Assembly: GCA_023079485.1 (NCBI GenBank)
Contig: CM041085.1
Span: forward strand, 26,087,121 to 26,151,120
Direction: 5' to 3'
Source of the DNA: Archilochus colubris
Taxonomy: Eukaryota; Chordata; Aves; Apodiformes; Trochilidae
DNA length: 64,000 nt
The position numbers and the translations under genes were made by a program. The notes under the pieces are model-generated. The model ran no database searches and was not told the DNA's origin. It saw only the letters and a program-made list of their open reading frames with translations. This document shows, in pieces, positions 1 to 12,500 of the stretch. Position 1 is the first letter of the stretch. Every line of letters begins with the position of its first letter.

Positions 1-3000
1 TGGCACATACCACTGGCAATGGTTTTTCTCATGCTAAATTTCAAGTAACTATGAATTTTTAAGTGTCTATTAGCAATCATATTTATGTTCGACTGTAAAA
101 GCTACCTCCTTGCTCACCATCTCAAGGGTATTTCTGAGACTTAACAGTTATAGACTATTTATACTACAGAATTATAGTTCTATTACTTGCTGGTGTCTCA
201 TTTCATTTTGACTTATTTGCTTGCAAATCACTGAAGGCACATCTCAAAACATTTTTAAGCATAGAGGTAACAGATAGATGTCTAGTGTGATTTTCACACA
301 CATGCAGTGAGTGGCTCCCATCAAACCAGTAACTTTTTAAAGATGGTTCAGAATCAGAGCCACCATAACAGGAATTTCAATATCTATATTTCCTTGCATG
401 ACTACAGACTTACTAAATTCTCTGAGCAAAACCTGGACACATTCAAGATACAGCCATTAACACCTATAAATAAAGATTTCTCTTGGTTCTTGTCTTCTAC
501 TGTTACTTGTTAAAAATTAAAAAAGGGAGTAAAACCAAACAAAAATGCAAACAACTGAAAAAGCTAATAATAAGAGAGAGGCTTTCTTGCAAAATATTTT
601 ACCAAATGTGCTGCTGTGTACTAGTCCAAGGGTGTGTATGGACTAGTGTTCCTAAATATGAAGCATCTTTTCACTATTTGTGTAAGTCTTGTTATCCTTT
701 TGACTTCCCTAATTGTATGTGTTTTTTAGCAATATTATTGATTGTATCAAAGTATAGCTTTATTATGTTGTTCTTTTTTCTTAAAGCAAATTATCTGAAT
801 TGCTGGAGATGAAAACATGTATTTTTCAATAAAAGTCTATGTATTCAGTCCTCAAGAAAGATCATGGTCTGTATCTGTTTTTATATTGCTCAGTGCCAAT
901 AAATACATTGATTTTTGGTAGCGATTTTCATATAATAACAAAATGTAATTAGAAAAGCATGGATAAATACTAGAAAGAATTATAACAATGAACCTCCCTT
1001 GAAATGAAAGAAAATGTATAATCCCCGTGGGCAGAAAAAGGGTTAAAAAACCTGCAAGAATTCAAGAAGCTTAGATGACTTTGGAAACACAGATCAAAAA
1101 CAAAGAGACTGGAAGTATAATTAACTCCATTACTGCTCAGTCAAATGAAAATAGCTGTGACACCCCATCTTATTTATGACAGCAGCAAATAGCTCTATTC
1201 CCTTGCTGGTTATTGCTGTAGGACAGCAGTGGCTCTACAGCAGGTGAAATAGAAACAAGCTGCTAATATTTATGTCACTAGATCAGGTTATGGATACAAG
1301 ATTTATGCAAAAGTTCTATAAAAATATCCAAGTAGCTTTTATATCTTCCTGCAGCAATCCTCTTTCAATAGTAAACTGAATATCTCTTTATTAAGTATGA
1401 TTCTATGCTCAGAGCAGTATTGTGGCACAAAGGCAGCTCCCCCACCCCTAAAGGCAAGGATGAGTTTTCACTGCAAACCCGGTTTTGTTCACTCTAAAAC
1501 ATAAATTAAAAGCCCTTACGGTCTCAAAACCACTCATTTATTTGCAGATCCAAACTAGACTTTGCCAGTGTGGAATGCGATACGCAGTAGCTGTATAAAA
1601 GAACTGTTTTCTGTTCTTCAGAGAGCCCAGATTTGCAACCTACTTTGATATAAAAAATGTAAGTGGGCAGAAGATTTCTTAAAATGGTTCTTTATTTTAT
1701 CCTGCAGCTTTAACCACTGTGCTTCCTACACCTAATCAGTCTTACTTCTTGCTCAGACAAACTGCCCATTAAGTAATGACTGAGAAATAAGATTGTCAAT
1801 AACAGGACAGAAAATAAAGCAAGTTGGATGTTGCACACTTCACTGCTAACATTTTTACCCTCTCCCCTGCTCATTAACTTCCCTCCTCCAATTGCCCGCA
1901 GGTCTTGATGCTGCCTGCACTCCCCTGCTCCATGGTGTGTGGATGCTTGCTCCCCACTGCTCTGCCTACCTGAACCCCTGCAGATCCAAGCACCTTTATT
2001 TCTCCTCACCTCTTCCATTATGCATCAGGAGTTTGTTCTCTGAGCATCTCACTTTGGTCCCCTGTAGACAGCACCCCCCCTCCACCTAGATAGCCCCTGC
2101 CTTTCAGGAGCTTTGAGCAACCTCGCCATCTCTCCCAGAAGAGGTCACCTCCTCCACCTACCCAAGGATCCCATGTCAGGGATATGAGTAGCATCCAAGG
2201 CTTCTGGTCCCTCTCCTACTGCAATGGCATATGCCCAAATCCTCCTTCCTGACTGTCCCAACAGAACTATTCTTCCCCTCTTCATGGGGGTTCAATATAA
2301 GGAGTAACATCAGGAACCAGCATCTGGGGTATGGTTATATCCCAATACCTCTATGTGCTGAGCCATGCAGGAATGCAAAGGTAGCTGAAGTCTGGGCTCA
2401 GACAGATGATATGCGTCTATGTCCCCCCATCTGTTTCTTGCATTTTTCTTTGAGTATTTCTCCAAAATCAAGCATTGCTAATATTCCCTATGAGCTGCAC
2501 AATCCAAACAGAAATGCCATCAAGATGACCATGAGGGTTTCAGCTGAAGGTAAAAGCAAATTTGTTCTTTTCTTACCACACCAAGAGGTCTGAGACACCC
2601 TCCTAGTTTCATTTTCAGTGAAAAAAATGTGCAGCTGTCTGCTGAGTGACACATGTATTTAGGTATTCAGTTACATAGGAGCACAGCACAGACCATGGTG
2701 AACTTCCCCTGTGGTGTCACCATTATACTTTTACCCACCTTTTGGCCTTTTTGCACTTGTCCAAGGAAACTATAGGCATCATCTCTCTTTGTACCCGCCT
2801 TTAACATCTTGCTACTGGCGAGTTTTGAAAACATTTTTAGTCCTGACTCTCACAACGATTTGAGAGAGAGAGAACACCAGAGTAAAACTCAGGTTCTGAT
2901 AAAGCTGGGAGAAAAACTCCAGCTGGCTCCAGCAGTTGAAGTGTTGGCAGTCCTGCAGACACAAGCATGACAAACACCTTAAGGCAACTTAGCATTCTCT

Positions 3001-5730
3001 CACTAACTCTGAGCTGTTGCTTTCAACTCTTCCATGATGCAGATCTGGATGATCTGATTTACCAGATGATCTGGTAAGTAACATGCCCAAGTTTTGAGAA
3101 ACAGCAGGAATATTGTAGTTTTTAGCTCAAAAAGGGTGAATTCCCTGTGTTTCCTTCATGAATGATAGAGTGGCACTAGATGCCCAGAGGCAATAACAAG
3201 ATGGTAACCATATTTTCTAGCCCTTTTCTTAGGGAATAAGATTTCTCCTTTGGACCTAGTACAAAGACCCAAACCCACACAATAATTCATGCAAGCAAAG
3301 CAAAAAAAATAAAAATTGGTACTGGAATCATGAATAAGGCAAATGTTTGCCTGGATTTGAACCACAAATGTTACTCTCCCAAACCTCACAGAGAGCCCAA
3401 AATGACTTCCCTGCTTCCACGAGAGATGCTGCATTTCTTGGCTCTCTGGTCTCCTGCATCTGCAGCACAGCATCACCAGTGGAGCTATGAAGGTGTCTGG
3501 CTATGCTGGCAGGCATGGACTTCCCACAGAGCCATCCCTGTGAACACCTCTCAGAGACCTCTTGGACAAATCAGCTGAGCAGTCCTCGCAGCCAGAGCCA
3601 TGAAAGGCCTCTTTCTGCCACAGAGTGGCTCTGAGAGGACATAAAAATAGAGCTTTTCATTCTGTCTTTGTAAAGAAGGTGAGAATCTAAAAATTACTAA
3701 TAAATTCTTTTTCAGCTTCTCCTGGGCAAGTTATTTTATGGATGGAAAATTTCAGCCAGCTCTAGGTGGCTGTTGGCTCTGTAAGAAGCCCTTGGGCAAA
3801 GAGATGCACGGAAAACTTGGAGAAGAACAAAAGACTGGTCAAGAGAAGAGCAGGGTAACAAGGGATGCTGCAAAGGGCACCCTGCTGGCAAGGCCAAATA
3901 CCTTCAAATCTTGGCCAGGAGCTGGATGTAAGGTGCTTGAACACATCCTTGCACCCTGTTGACCAACTGCAGGAGGAGCCAAGATACCTCAAAGGGCACT
4001 GTGAGGCCACGTTTGGGCTGCTGAACCAAGCTCTGAGAGCTGACAGTGGATCCTGGACCTCCTCAGGGAAATGCTCTTCTCTTGCCTTCTGCAATAGAAT
4101 GTGGCTAAGCCAAAGAATGCAGTTGACACAGTAACGTATGTGTTGATACAGTGGACATCTTCATCACATCATTCTTGCTATTTTGTGGCTTGCCAATAGC
4201 ACAACTATAAATTTTCCTACATTATAGTGCAAAATTAGTTATTCATGAAGAAGCATATGAGGCTACCAACAATCAACACAGGAATAAATTATTTTATAAC
4301 CCTAGTGTCAGATCCACTCAGAAAGCAGATTCATTGCTTCTGGCATATCTTCCCGAATTTGGCCTATAAACTAAAGATGGGCAATGTTTAAAGATTAGAA
4401 ACAAGAAATACAGACTGCCCTGCTATAATTCTGTAGATCTTTCAGCAATACTTATCAGAAGAATGTAGTCTATGAGGTATTACTGGTTTTAGAAATTAAA
4501 TAGCTGTTCTTTAAAATAAATATGATGCCATTTAAAATAATTTATCCAGAGAGTAGAAATATAATAGTACTCCAAATCAAAACACAGGAGTTAAAAATAA
4601 AATTAAAGAACACACTTGAGTGAGACATACTGTGCTTTAGTTAAAATAACAGCTAAATGTCAGCTTGTATTTCTGTATAGGAATGTCTTTGACCTGCAAA
4701 AGACACAAAGCCTATTTTTCCTTTGTATAGGGGAGCTATTTTAACTCTGTTTAGTGAGAAGAAAAAAACATGGACTTGTAATTAGCACCTATAAATTGCT
4801 TATTGGCCTCAAAATAAATTAATTTTTTTACTTGTCCCTAGTCCACATAATGAGATAGCAACAGTAATTGAAAAACAGGTAAACTTTTTAAAAAGCCCAT
4901 AATATAATACACTTAGACAACCCAAATTCTTAAGTGTGTAACAATAGAGATATTAAAAACCACCACACTGAGAAGATTCTGCTTTAAGGATGAGACCTCA
5001 TATGCCAACTTTCAACAGAGAATGATTTCTTAAAGTCAAGTCATAAACCCTAAAACTGGGATTTCATGGAGACACTATAATTTATAATACTTCTGTGGTT
5101 TTCAATTATTCAGATGCTCATGACCCAACAAATTGAATAATGAATAGAGTAATGAATTGAACCCTGACAAGATGATAAGAGAAAATATTATGAGTAGTCA
5201 ACACACAGCAGAACCCACTTACAGAAAGATCCCTCAAAGAAATAACTTGTTTGAAGGACACAATCTCTTTTGAAATCCAAAAGACTTGCAGGAAAATGTA
5301 TGCAGGAGTTGCCATTAACAAATAACAGCTAACAGCATAAACTTGCAGAACAGTATATTTCTAGTGATCAAACTGTGAATCATAATCATAAATAGGCCAG
5401 TTATATTTTCTGTGGATGTAGGTTATGCATTTCATTATTGCTTTTTTTTTTCCCTCCCTCTAATGCCACAGAGAGAGAAAGAGAATGGCCATATAAATTC
5501 TTGAACACTTTAGCTGCAGGCTTAGCCTTGGAGGTGTGATGATATTCCACAGATGTTAAGGCACACAGGTCTGAACAGTATTTAATACATTTGCATCAAC
5601 ATTGCAAGCCAGAAACATAAATAATAAAAATGATAAATATACTGTTCGAAAATGGTGATAGGTAATGCATTCTTGTATCTCCCAGCTAGTATTTAAAGGG
5701 GCAGTGCAGGCAGCCAGGAAATGCTGTGTT
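1..5730. other. Intergenic, no gene seen
   Basis: AT-rich non-coding DNA. Open frames are short and without family resemblance. AATAAA hexamers at 828-833 and 898-903 (+) are followed by T/G-rich sequence and might mark the 3' end of an upstream transcript outside the window, but no coding exon supports this. GC-richer patches at about 1860-2230 and 3740-4100 are not assignable to a repeat family I recognise. Confidence 0.6.
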
Positions 5731-5838
5731 TAAAATAAAAAAAACAAAAATAAAATAAAATAAAATAAAATAAAATAAAATAAAATAAAATAAAATAAAA
5801 TAAAATAAAATAAAATAAAATAAAATAAAATAAATAAA
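5731..5838. repeat. (TAAAA)n pentanucleotide microsatellite
   Basis: Sixteen perfect TAAAA units run from 5751 to 5830, flanked by imperfect units (TAAAATAAAA at 5731, TAAATAAA at 5831). The minus-strand open frame across it, with a repeating Phe/Ile/Leu/Tyr translation, is an artefact. Confidence 0.97.
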
Positions 5839-8800
5839 GGTCCGGTTTAAAAAAACACACAAAACAAACAAAACTTTGTTTAAACCAAAACTCTATTCAG
5901 CATCATCAAAGAAATGGGTAGCTTATCCTACATAATGAAATTTTGATGAGACATTGACCTCTGCTTCAAACTACAGTGAACATCACTGCCTTCCAAAAAA
6001 TTATCCCAAACTTTCTGCAAAAAGTTAAGATAAACCTTTTATAGAAGTTTGGAAAATACTGAACTAACTACAAGAGAAAAAAAAACCCTGACTGCTGTTG
6101 GAGTACATCCAAATGCAAAGTCAGATATCTGAGGTATGTTTTGCTGGAATCCAGGGCCAGTCTTCAATGTGTTGTCAACACTTTCACTGGGTTCACCCCA
6201 AAGACTCAAATACCTGTAAACACTGGAAAAGCTGGAAGGAAACTTAACATCTCAAGCCTGTCTGTGACTGCACTTTTACAGACAACTGGATAATGCCAGA
6301 AGCCCCCAAGCTTAGTTACACTGGGTTTCCCACATGCCAGGAGAAAAAAAAATAATTAAGAAATTGGAATGGTTTAGTAAATATTCAAATATTTTTTAAA
6401 AGCACAGTGGACTTCTCACCTCCTTCTTGTGGTGAATAACTGTACCTCATGGAACTACTGGGAAAGGATTGTGCTTATTTCTGTGAAATAGTGAAAGAAA
6501 CTTCTCATTTCCAGTATTCTGAGGAAAAAAAGCCAGTAACTCAGGAATCAGTTGCCAGGTCTCACAGCCCACCTTTCAGTAGCATCTCCAGTTGCTCTGC
6601 TCCTGTATGCACATTCCTAATGTACAGTGAAAGGTCATCCAAAAGCTGCATTAACTGGAAAAATAGATCTACACTTTGGAACTCTCCAATATCAGCACAA
6701 CCCTATCACATGCAGTTACCAGCTCACCACCCTTTCAGAAACTCCCAAGCTCTCACGTTTGTATGAACTCTCCCTGGACCAGCTCCCTAAAAACCCATGA
6801 GCAGGTTACAGTGTACAGTGTGCAACTTAAAGGGATTTAGTCAGAGATCTCAGTATGTGGAAGACATGTTCTTACACCACAAAGAAATTCAGATCCCTGC
6901 TTTAATCCATAATAAACTACAAGAATGAAAGAAATAAAAATCTTTCATTCAATCCAAATGCCTAAACTATGTATTTATTATTTTTCTTTGTTGACTTCCT
7001 CTCATAACAGCAAACCAGGAATGTCTGAATGTATGTACAAGCACTAGCATTGAAAAGACAAGTCTCTCTTAACAAGGAATTGCATTTGAAAACAAGATGC
7101 TCTAACAGAATCACTGTAATTACACTTAAGAATCATTTACATTTTTATCTCAGCATTTCAGGACACTGATGTTAGCAAGCAACCTCTAATCATGTCCTAA
7201 ACTTTAAATTGTGTACTTTGCCTTTCAGTTTTTCTTCTGAAATTGTTTTTCTAACCAATCTGCCACTTTCTTCTCTTTCTGCCACTCTTTCTTCTTTTTT
7301 CTAGTATTTAACTCATCAGTTGTGGCAGCTTGCATTGCTTATCATATCCAATATCCCATTATTGAAATCATGATCTAGTAGTAAAAACACATTGAATCAT
7401 GTTTGCTGATCATATTTTACAGCTTTAAACACATTTTCCTAGCCAGAATAATGATTTGCTGCTCAATTCTGTCACTGTATCCCATACTGAGTAGCTCAAA
7501 TGAAGACAATGGGATGGTCAGCTTCCTAAGACAAGACCCAGTGTAGCACAGAGATCTGATTCTTAATTAAAGAAAGAAGGTTTAGAAGAATTTTAAACAA
7601 ATTTTTGCTGTAATCCTTGAGCTCAGCTCAAAGAAAACCTAGGCTATGCCTCACTTGAAGATAAGCCTCCTGAACACACATTCAGCACTTCTCAAAGGGG
7701 ATGCTCAAAGGGATCACCAAAGCAACCTCAGTGTCAGCATAGTGCCAGCAGCATAATTCAGGTATGGTGGAGCCCTGTCCCTGAATTCAGTGAGTACAGG
7801 AAGGGCAGTGCTTAACACACTGTGCTTCAGGAGTATCACAGTGATGCTTTTGTGTTTACTACATACAGATGAATACAGCCTAGCACTATGAAGTTCATAA
7901 GATGTGGACTTTTTAAGGGGAGATTTAAAGCCTTTTTTTTTTAATTATAGTGCATGGAAAAGGTCTGCCAGTTACTCCTTGAGAAAAGTCACCTAAAATA
8001 TATTTTTGTGAAGCACTAACATTGCTAAAACTTTTTTTCAGTAGTATTGTCTTCAGCTGGTGCCCATGTTTTCTATTGTTCAGAATTTTTCTCATTAGAC
8101 CCATATGTCTCTGAACAAGAAAAGCACTGCTGTATCTTTATCACTACTTTGTATGTCTTAGCCTCTGGCATCTTTCTAAGAAATGCATTTCCTGCATGAA
8201 AACCCATCACCTAACATGTGGATCATGAAGACCTCTGTTGTCTTTACTTTCTTGATCTGTATAGTCTGTACTGAGTCTTCATTAAAAAGCTTGGTCTCAA
8301 AAGACTCAAAATTATTCTAAAAATGATAATTTGTCTCTATGCCTTAGTTTGCACGTTATCAGTAATAGGCACAGCACTAAAATAGGGCTAATATTCAAAT
8401 TCTGATATTCTCCAAAATTCCCCAAACATGTTAGGCTTTCCAGATGAAAGACACCTTGCTAGTATAAAAATGCTGATCTTCTAAACTCTCAAAATAGCAG
8501 CTTTCCTGAAACTTTTACACTATCGAGCAGTTCTGTCTGTTCTAAGAACAAAAAATTGGATGAATTCCACTTCAAATCAGACTGGGTGCCTATCCCAGCT
8601 ACTTCAGAACATAATTCTCTACAGTGATTACTTCCAGTGGTGATCTCAGGAGGACTTCTACTCTACTCTACACTGGGAGAGAGCCCCAGCAGAAATAAGA
8701 CCTGAAGCTTTATTTCCCTGTACTATCATGCACACACAACCATTCACTGAGCTCACCCATGCAGGGAAGACCTGCATTCAAGATCACTCCTGTTTACATT

Positions 8801-8959
8801 GCCCCCTCTCTGTTCCAGGAGTCTCTTGTTCATGGGCAATACTGAGCCTAATTTTCTTCATGGTGGGTCACTTCAAATCTTCACAGTAAAGGCAAAAAAT
8901 CCATCTCTTTTTCTCAGCTCCACACAGCATCCGGAGCAGATGAAGTTGACTTTTTATAC
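5839..8959. other. Intergenic, no gene seen
   Basis: AT-rich non-coding DNA with no recognisable exon or repeat family. The longest open frame (6449-6766, +, 105 residues) has no recognisable motif. Confidence 0.6.
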
Positions 8960-9236
8960 AGGCGTATAGCAATTGAAAAAGGGGTAATGGCTTTAAACTG
9001 GAAGAGAGGAGATTTAGGTTGGAGATTAGGAAGAAGTTTTTCACTGTGAAGATGGTGGGACAGTGAAAGAGGTTGCTCAGAGAAGCTGTGGATGCCCCTA
9101 TTCCTGGAAGCATTCAAGGCCAGATTGTAGAGGGCTTTGAGCAACCTGGTCTAGTGGGAGGTGTCACTGCCCATGGCAGATAACTTAAGTTCCTTCCAAC
9201 CCAAACCATTCCATGATTCAATGATTCTATGATTCC
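8960..9236 (+). mobile_element. CR1 LINE, 5'-truncated 3' end
   Basis: From about 8960 the sequence reads as the degraded last part of CR1 ORF2 (a frame resembling [12 protein letters not shown], then the 3' UTR with CCTTCCAACCCAAACCATTC). It ends in repeated GATTCTATGATTC at 9236. Stops and substitutions show it is old. The 5' truncation is typical of CR1. The left boundary is approximate. Confidence 0.85.
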
Positions 9237-9452
9237 AGAGGCAGATTCTCTCCCACTTGTTGCATCTCACTTGTCTTTATTAAAGAAGAGTAAGCCTAAT
9301 TTTTTTTTTTTTATTCCCAGAAATCCTGCTTGTTTGTTTTGTGCTGTCAGGGAATTCCTCATGTAAAGAGAATTTCAGTGAACACAAAAGGCTAAACTTT
9401 GTCTATCCAATGGACATAAGATTAGTCATCAGTGGTAAGAGGTTGTAAGTCG

Positions 9453-9502
9453 ATGGTCTTTAAGGTCCCTTCCAGCCCAAACCACTCTGTGATTCTGTGA
9501 TG
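9453..9502 (+). mobile_element. CR1 LINE terminal fragment (about 50 bases)
   Basis: TGGTCTTTAAGGTCCCTTCC, then AACCACTCTGTGATTCTGTGATG, match the extreme CR1 3' end with a degenerate ATTCTATG-type tail. It lies about 220 bases after the previous CR1 in the same orientation: either a second insertion or an internal duplicate. Confidence 0.75.
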
Positions 9503-12500
9503 CAGAAAGACATTTTCTGCATATACTGGGGGCTCCTCTAAGTAGATATTTTTAACTGCATGCAGTCTTAATATGATTCAGCACACCAGTGAGTGTCCAC
9601 TTCTTGACCAGACCAGATTTTGCTGTCCTTGACCTCCAGTGGTGATAAGACATGCACCTGATCCAAAAGCAGTGAACTCTCCAGGAATTCTCCAAACTTC
9701 ATTCAAGCTTAAATGGCAAATAGAGCTGCTGCTGGTATCTTGCACAACTACTGATATTACCTCATAAGTATTTAACAACCTGATGCATATAATTTATCAC
9801 AAAGTTAAAACATTTCTATAAGAATTTCTTTTTTGTATTATTGACACCTCACTGGTAAAACCAGTGGCTTACACAGCAAAGTTGAAAAATGAAAACTCCA
9901 CAAACAAAAATGCAAGCCCCATTTAAAACTGCAAGGATGGCTCTAAGTATTGTACTGTTGCCCTTCTAATTGTTACAGAAAAACAAAATGCTAAATCATG
10001 TTTTATTAAACCATTGCTTTTACAAGAGCTTCTCTTGCATGAGATTGCCTCACGTGTCATTTTACTAACTGTGAAAACACTGCTAAATATAAAGCAGGAA
10101 ACAGTAATTTAGTTGGGTTTTTTTTAATCATGCTTCACAGTTAGATTTACTAATCCAGTTTAAACTTTATTACTTCAAAGCCTAATCTATAAAACTGTTT
10201 ATCTAGCATGCTGACAGACTAGGTTGAAGAATGCTCTTGGCTCACAGAACATACTGACTTGATCTATTAGACAGCTCCACATAGTGAAAGTCTGGTTTTG
10301 AATGGACTCTTAATTTTGGATACAAAAGTCTTTAACATCATTCAGAAAATTCTGTAAGAATGTGTTCATATAAATTCAAATGTGTATCTATAGTCCTGCT
10401 GGACTCAATGGGAATCATTGTATTTACATCTGCACCTCTGGAGTGTTTTGCTGGATGAGGGCTGTACAAAATATTGACATCTGGATTAAAGCGTAAGCAT
10501 CCATAAAATGCATATCTAAATCAAAACTCTAGCACAGTTCTAACTGCATTAAACACTTATATAAACCTACTTACTTAGAAAATCCCACATGGTGAACACA
10601 TACCTGGCATATAGTAGTAGATAATCCAGGATTAGGTGTCCTACATATCTACAGATCTGATACTGAAATGAAGTCCTATTGGGAAGGTCAAAATGCAGAT
10701 AAGTATGGTAGTTCCAACATTAAGAAAAGCAGTTTTATAAAACAATGACAGATGGTACTTAATATACATTTCCTCATTTGTGGAACTGCTTATGTTGGGC
10801 AGGAGGGGGCAGATGTTTCTTATGCTATTGTTTATAGGAGTGATTTGGGACTGACGTCTTGCAATGCTACACATTATACTGTAAAACATTCTCTCCTGTA
10901 ATTAAAGTATTACTGAAATTGGCAAGAAAGAGGTGGTCAGATCCTGAGGATAATAAGGCTGCCTGGCACTTTCAAGGATACAGAACCACAGCTACAATTT
11001 ATTGGTGTTACAGCAGAGCTTAGACTGGACCATAGAAGTTCCCAGCACCTGCTCCAGTTCCTATTCCCTTAAACCAAACTTGAACAGCAATGAAAAGAGA
11101 AAACAGCTTCCTATTGAACACTGCACTCAAATCAAGCCATCTACAAGTAACCACTCAGATGTTATCCAAAATTAATGCACTTGCTTTTTTGGTTTTCCCC
11201 TCTCTCTCCCAAGCAGGACATCGAGACAGGAAGAATATAATTTCTCAATGTCTCAAAAGGGACCTTCCCACAGCTGGAAGCACTGCACCTACCACACCAA
11301 GCACATGCATTGTGCTCTTCACCTGTCCCTTCACCCATCTGTGACAGACAAGGCCTCCTCTTGTCATGGAGACAGTCAAATGCTGCAGGACTCTAGGATG
11401 AACAGAGAGCATCAAGATTTTTTGTGGGACCCAGTCTGAATGTTTAAGGTCCCCATGCTCTCCCAGGAGGTCAGACTTTGAGAGAAGTCTCTCTTTTAAG
11501 AGAAGAAACACACTTGCACGTCTGAGGTGTGTTTAACATGCACACACACACACACAGGTCCCTATTTTTAATAGTAAAATAAACAAGACAGGTGGGGAAA
11601 GCAGAGAAAAACTCTCTCTAATCATTAGCGTAAGCCTTGTTCTTGGCACATTATGGAAAATTAGTAGCTTTTAAGAAAGGGCTTTTAATTGCTTAATCTA
11701 AGTAATGTGGACAATGGCATACGTGTTTTATTTTAGGGTCTATCTAGCCCACTCAGAAAATGTAATGGACCTAATTTTCATTTAGTATAGGTCTGTGCAG
11801 TTCCTAAAACATCTAAATGGCTATTAATTTAATCAGGTAATTTAACTATAGTTCTAGAAAAGGCCACCAGCTAGTTGTCACGCAATGATTATGAGGATGA
11901 CATTTCTATCCCATGATGCCAGAGGCAGACTTTGATACATCATTTTCTTTTTGAAGGTTAAACTCAGATAACCTGCCTTTGGCATTTAATTAGCTACATA
12001 TTAAACACTCTTTTAATAATAAAATGATTAAAAATTTTATTGCTTCTCAAATGAGGCCCTTTTAGATAGATTTAATGACTTGGTTAGAGCACTGTAGTTT
12101 GTGAACCAAACCTTAGTTAGACCAGTATATAGTATAATGATATGCTTTACAGCTTGCAAAATCTGTATTTTATTCAAATGACTGCCATAATCATTTTGGG
12201 TAAAACTTATAATGCATTCTTCTGTATTTTTAAGTCTAACTGTTAAATGTCATTGAAAAGTAACTGAGAACCAACTGATTTCGGGATTTAAAGAAATTAT
12301 CAAATTCAGGTATACTTACATTAAACTGCAGCAGGTTTAATGTACTGTATTTTATACCAAAATTGTTTATCCTTTTAAACAAATCATTTTTTGTAGTTCA
12401 GTATTTGTAAAAAAACCACCTCATATTCACCTAGGAATGATAAAAAAGCGTGAAGTGTCTGACAGTCTCCACTCTTTATTTGGTATTAAAATGTTAGCAA

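Noticed and set aside
5686..5871. Minus-strand frame with a repeating Phe/Ile/Leu/Tyr translation
   Set aside because: It is the translation of the (TAAAA)n microsatellite.
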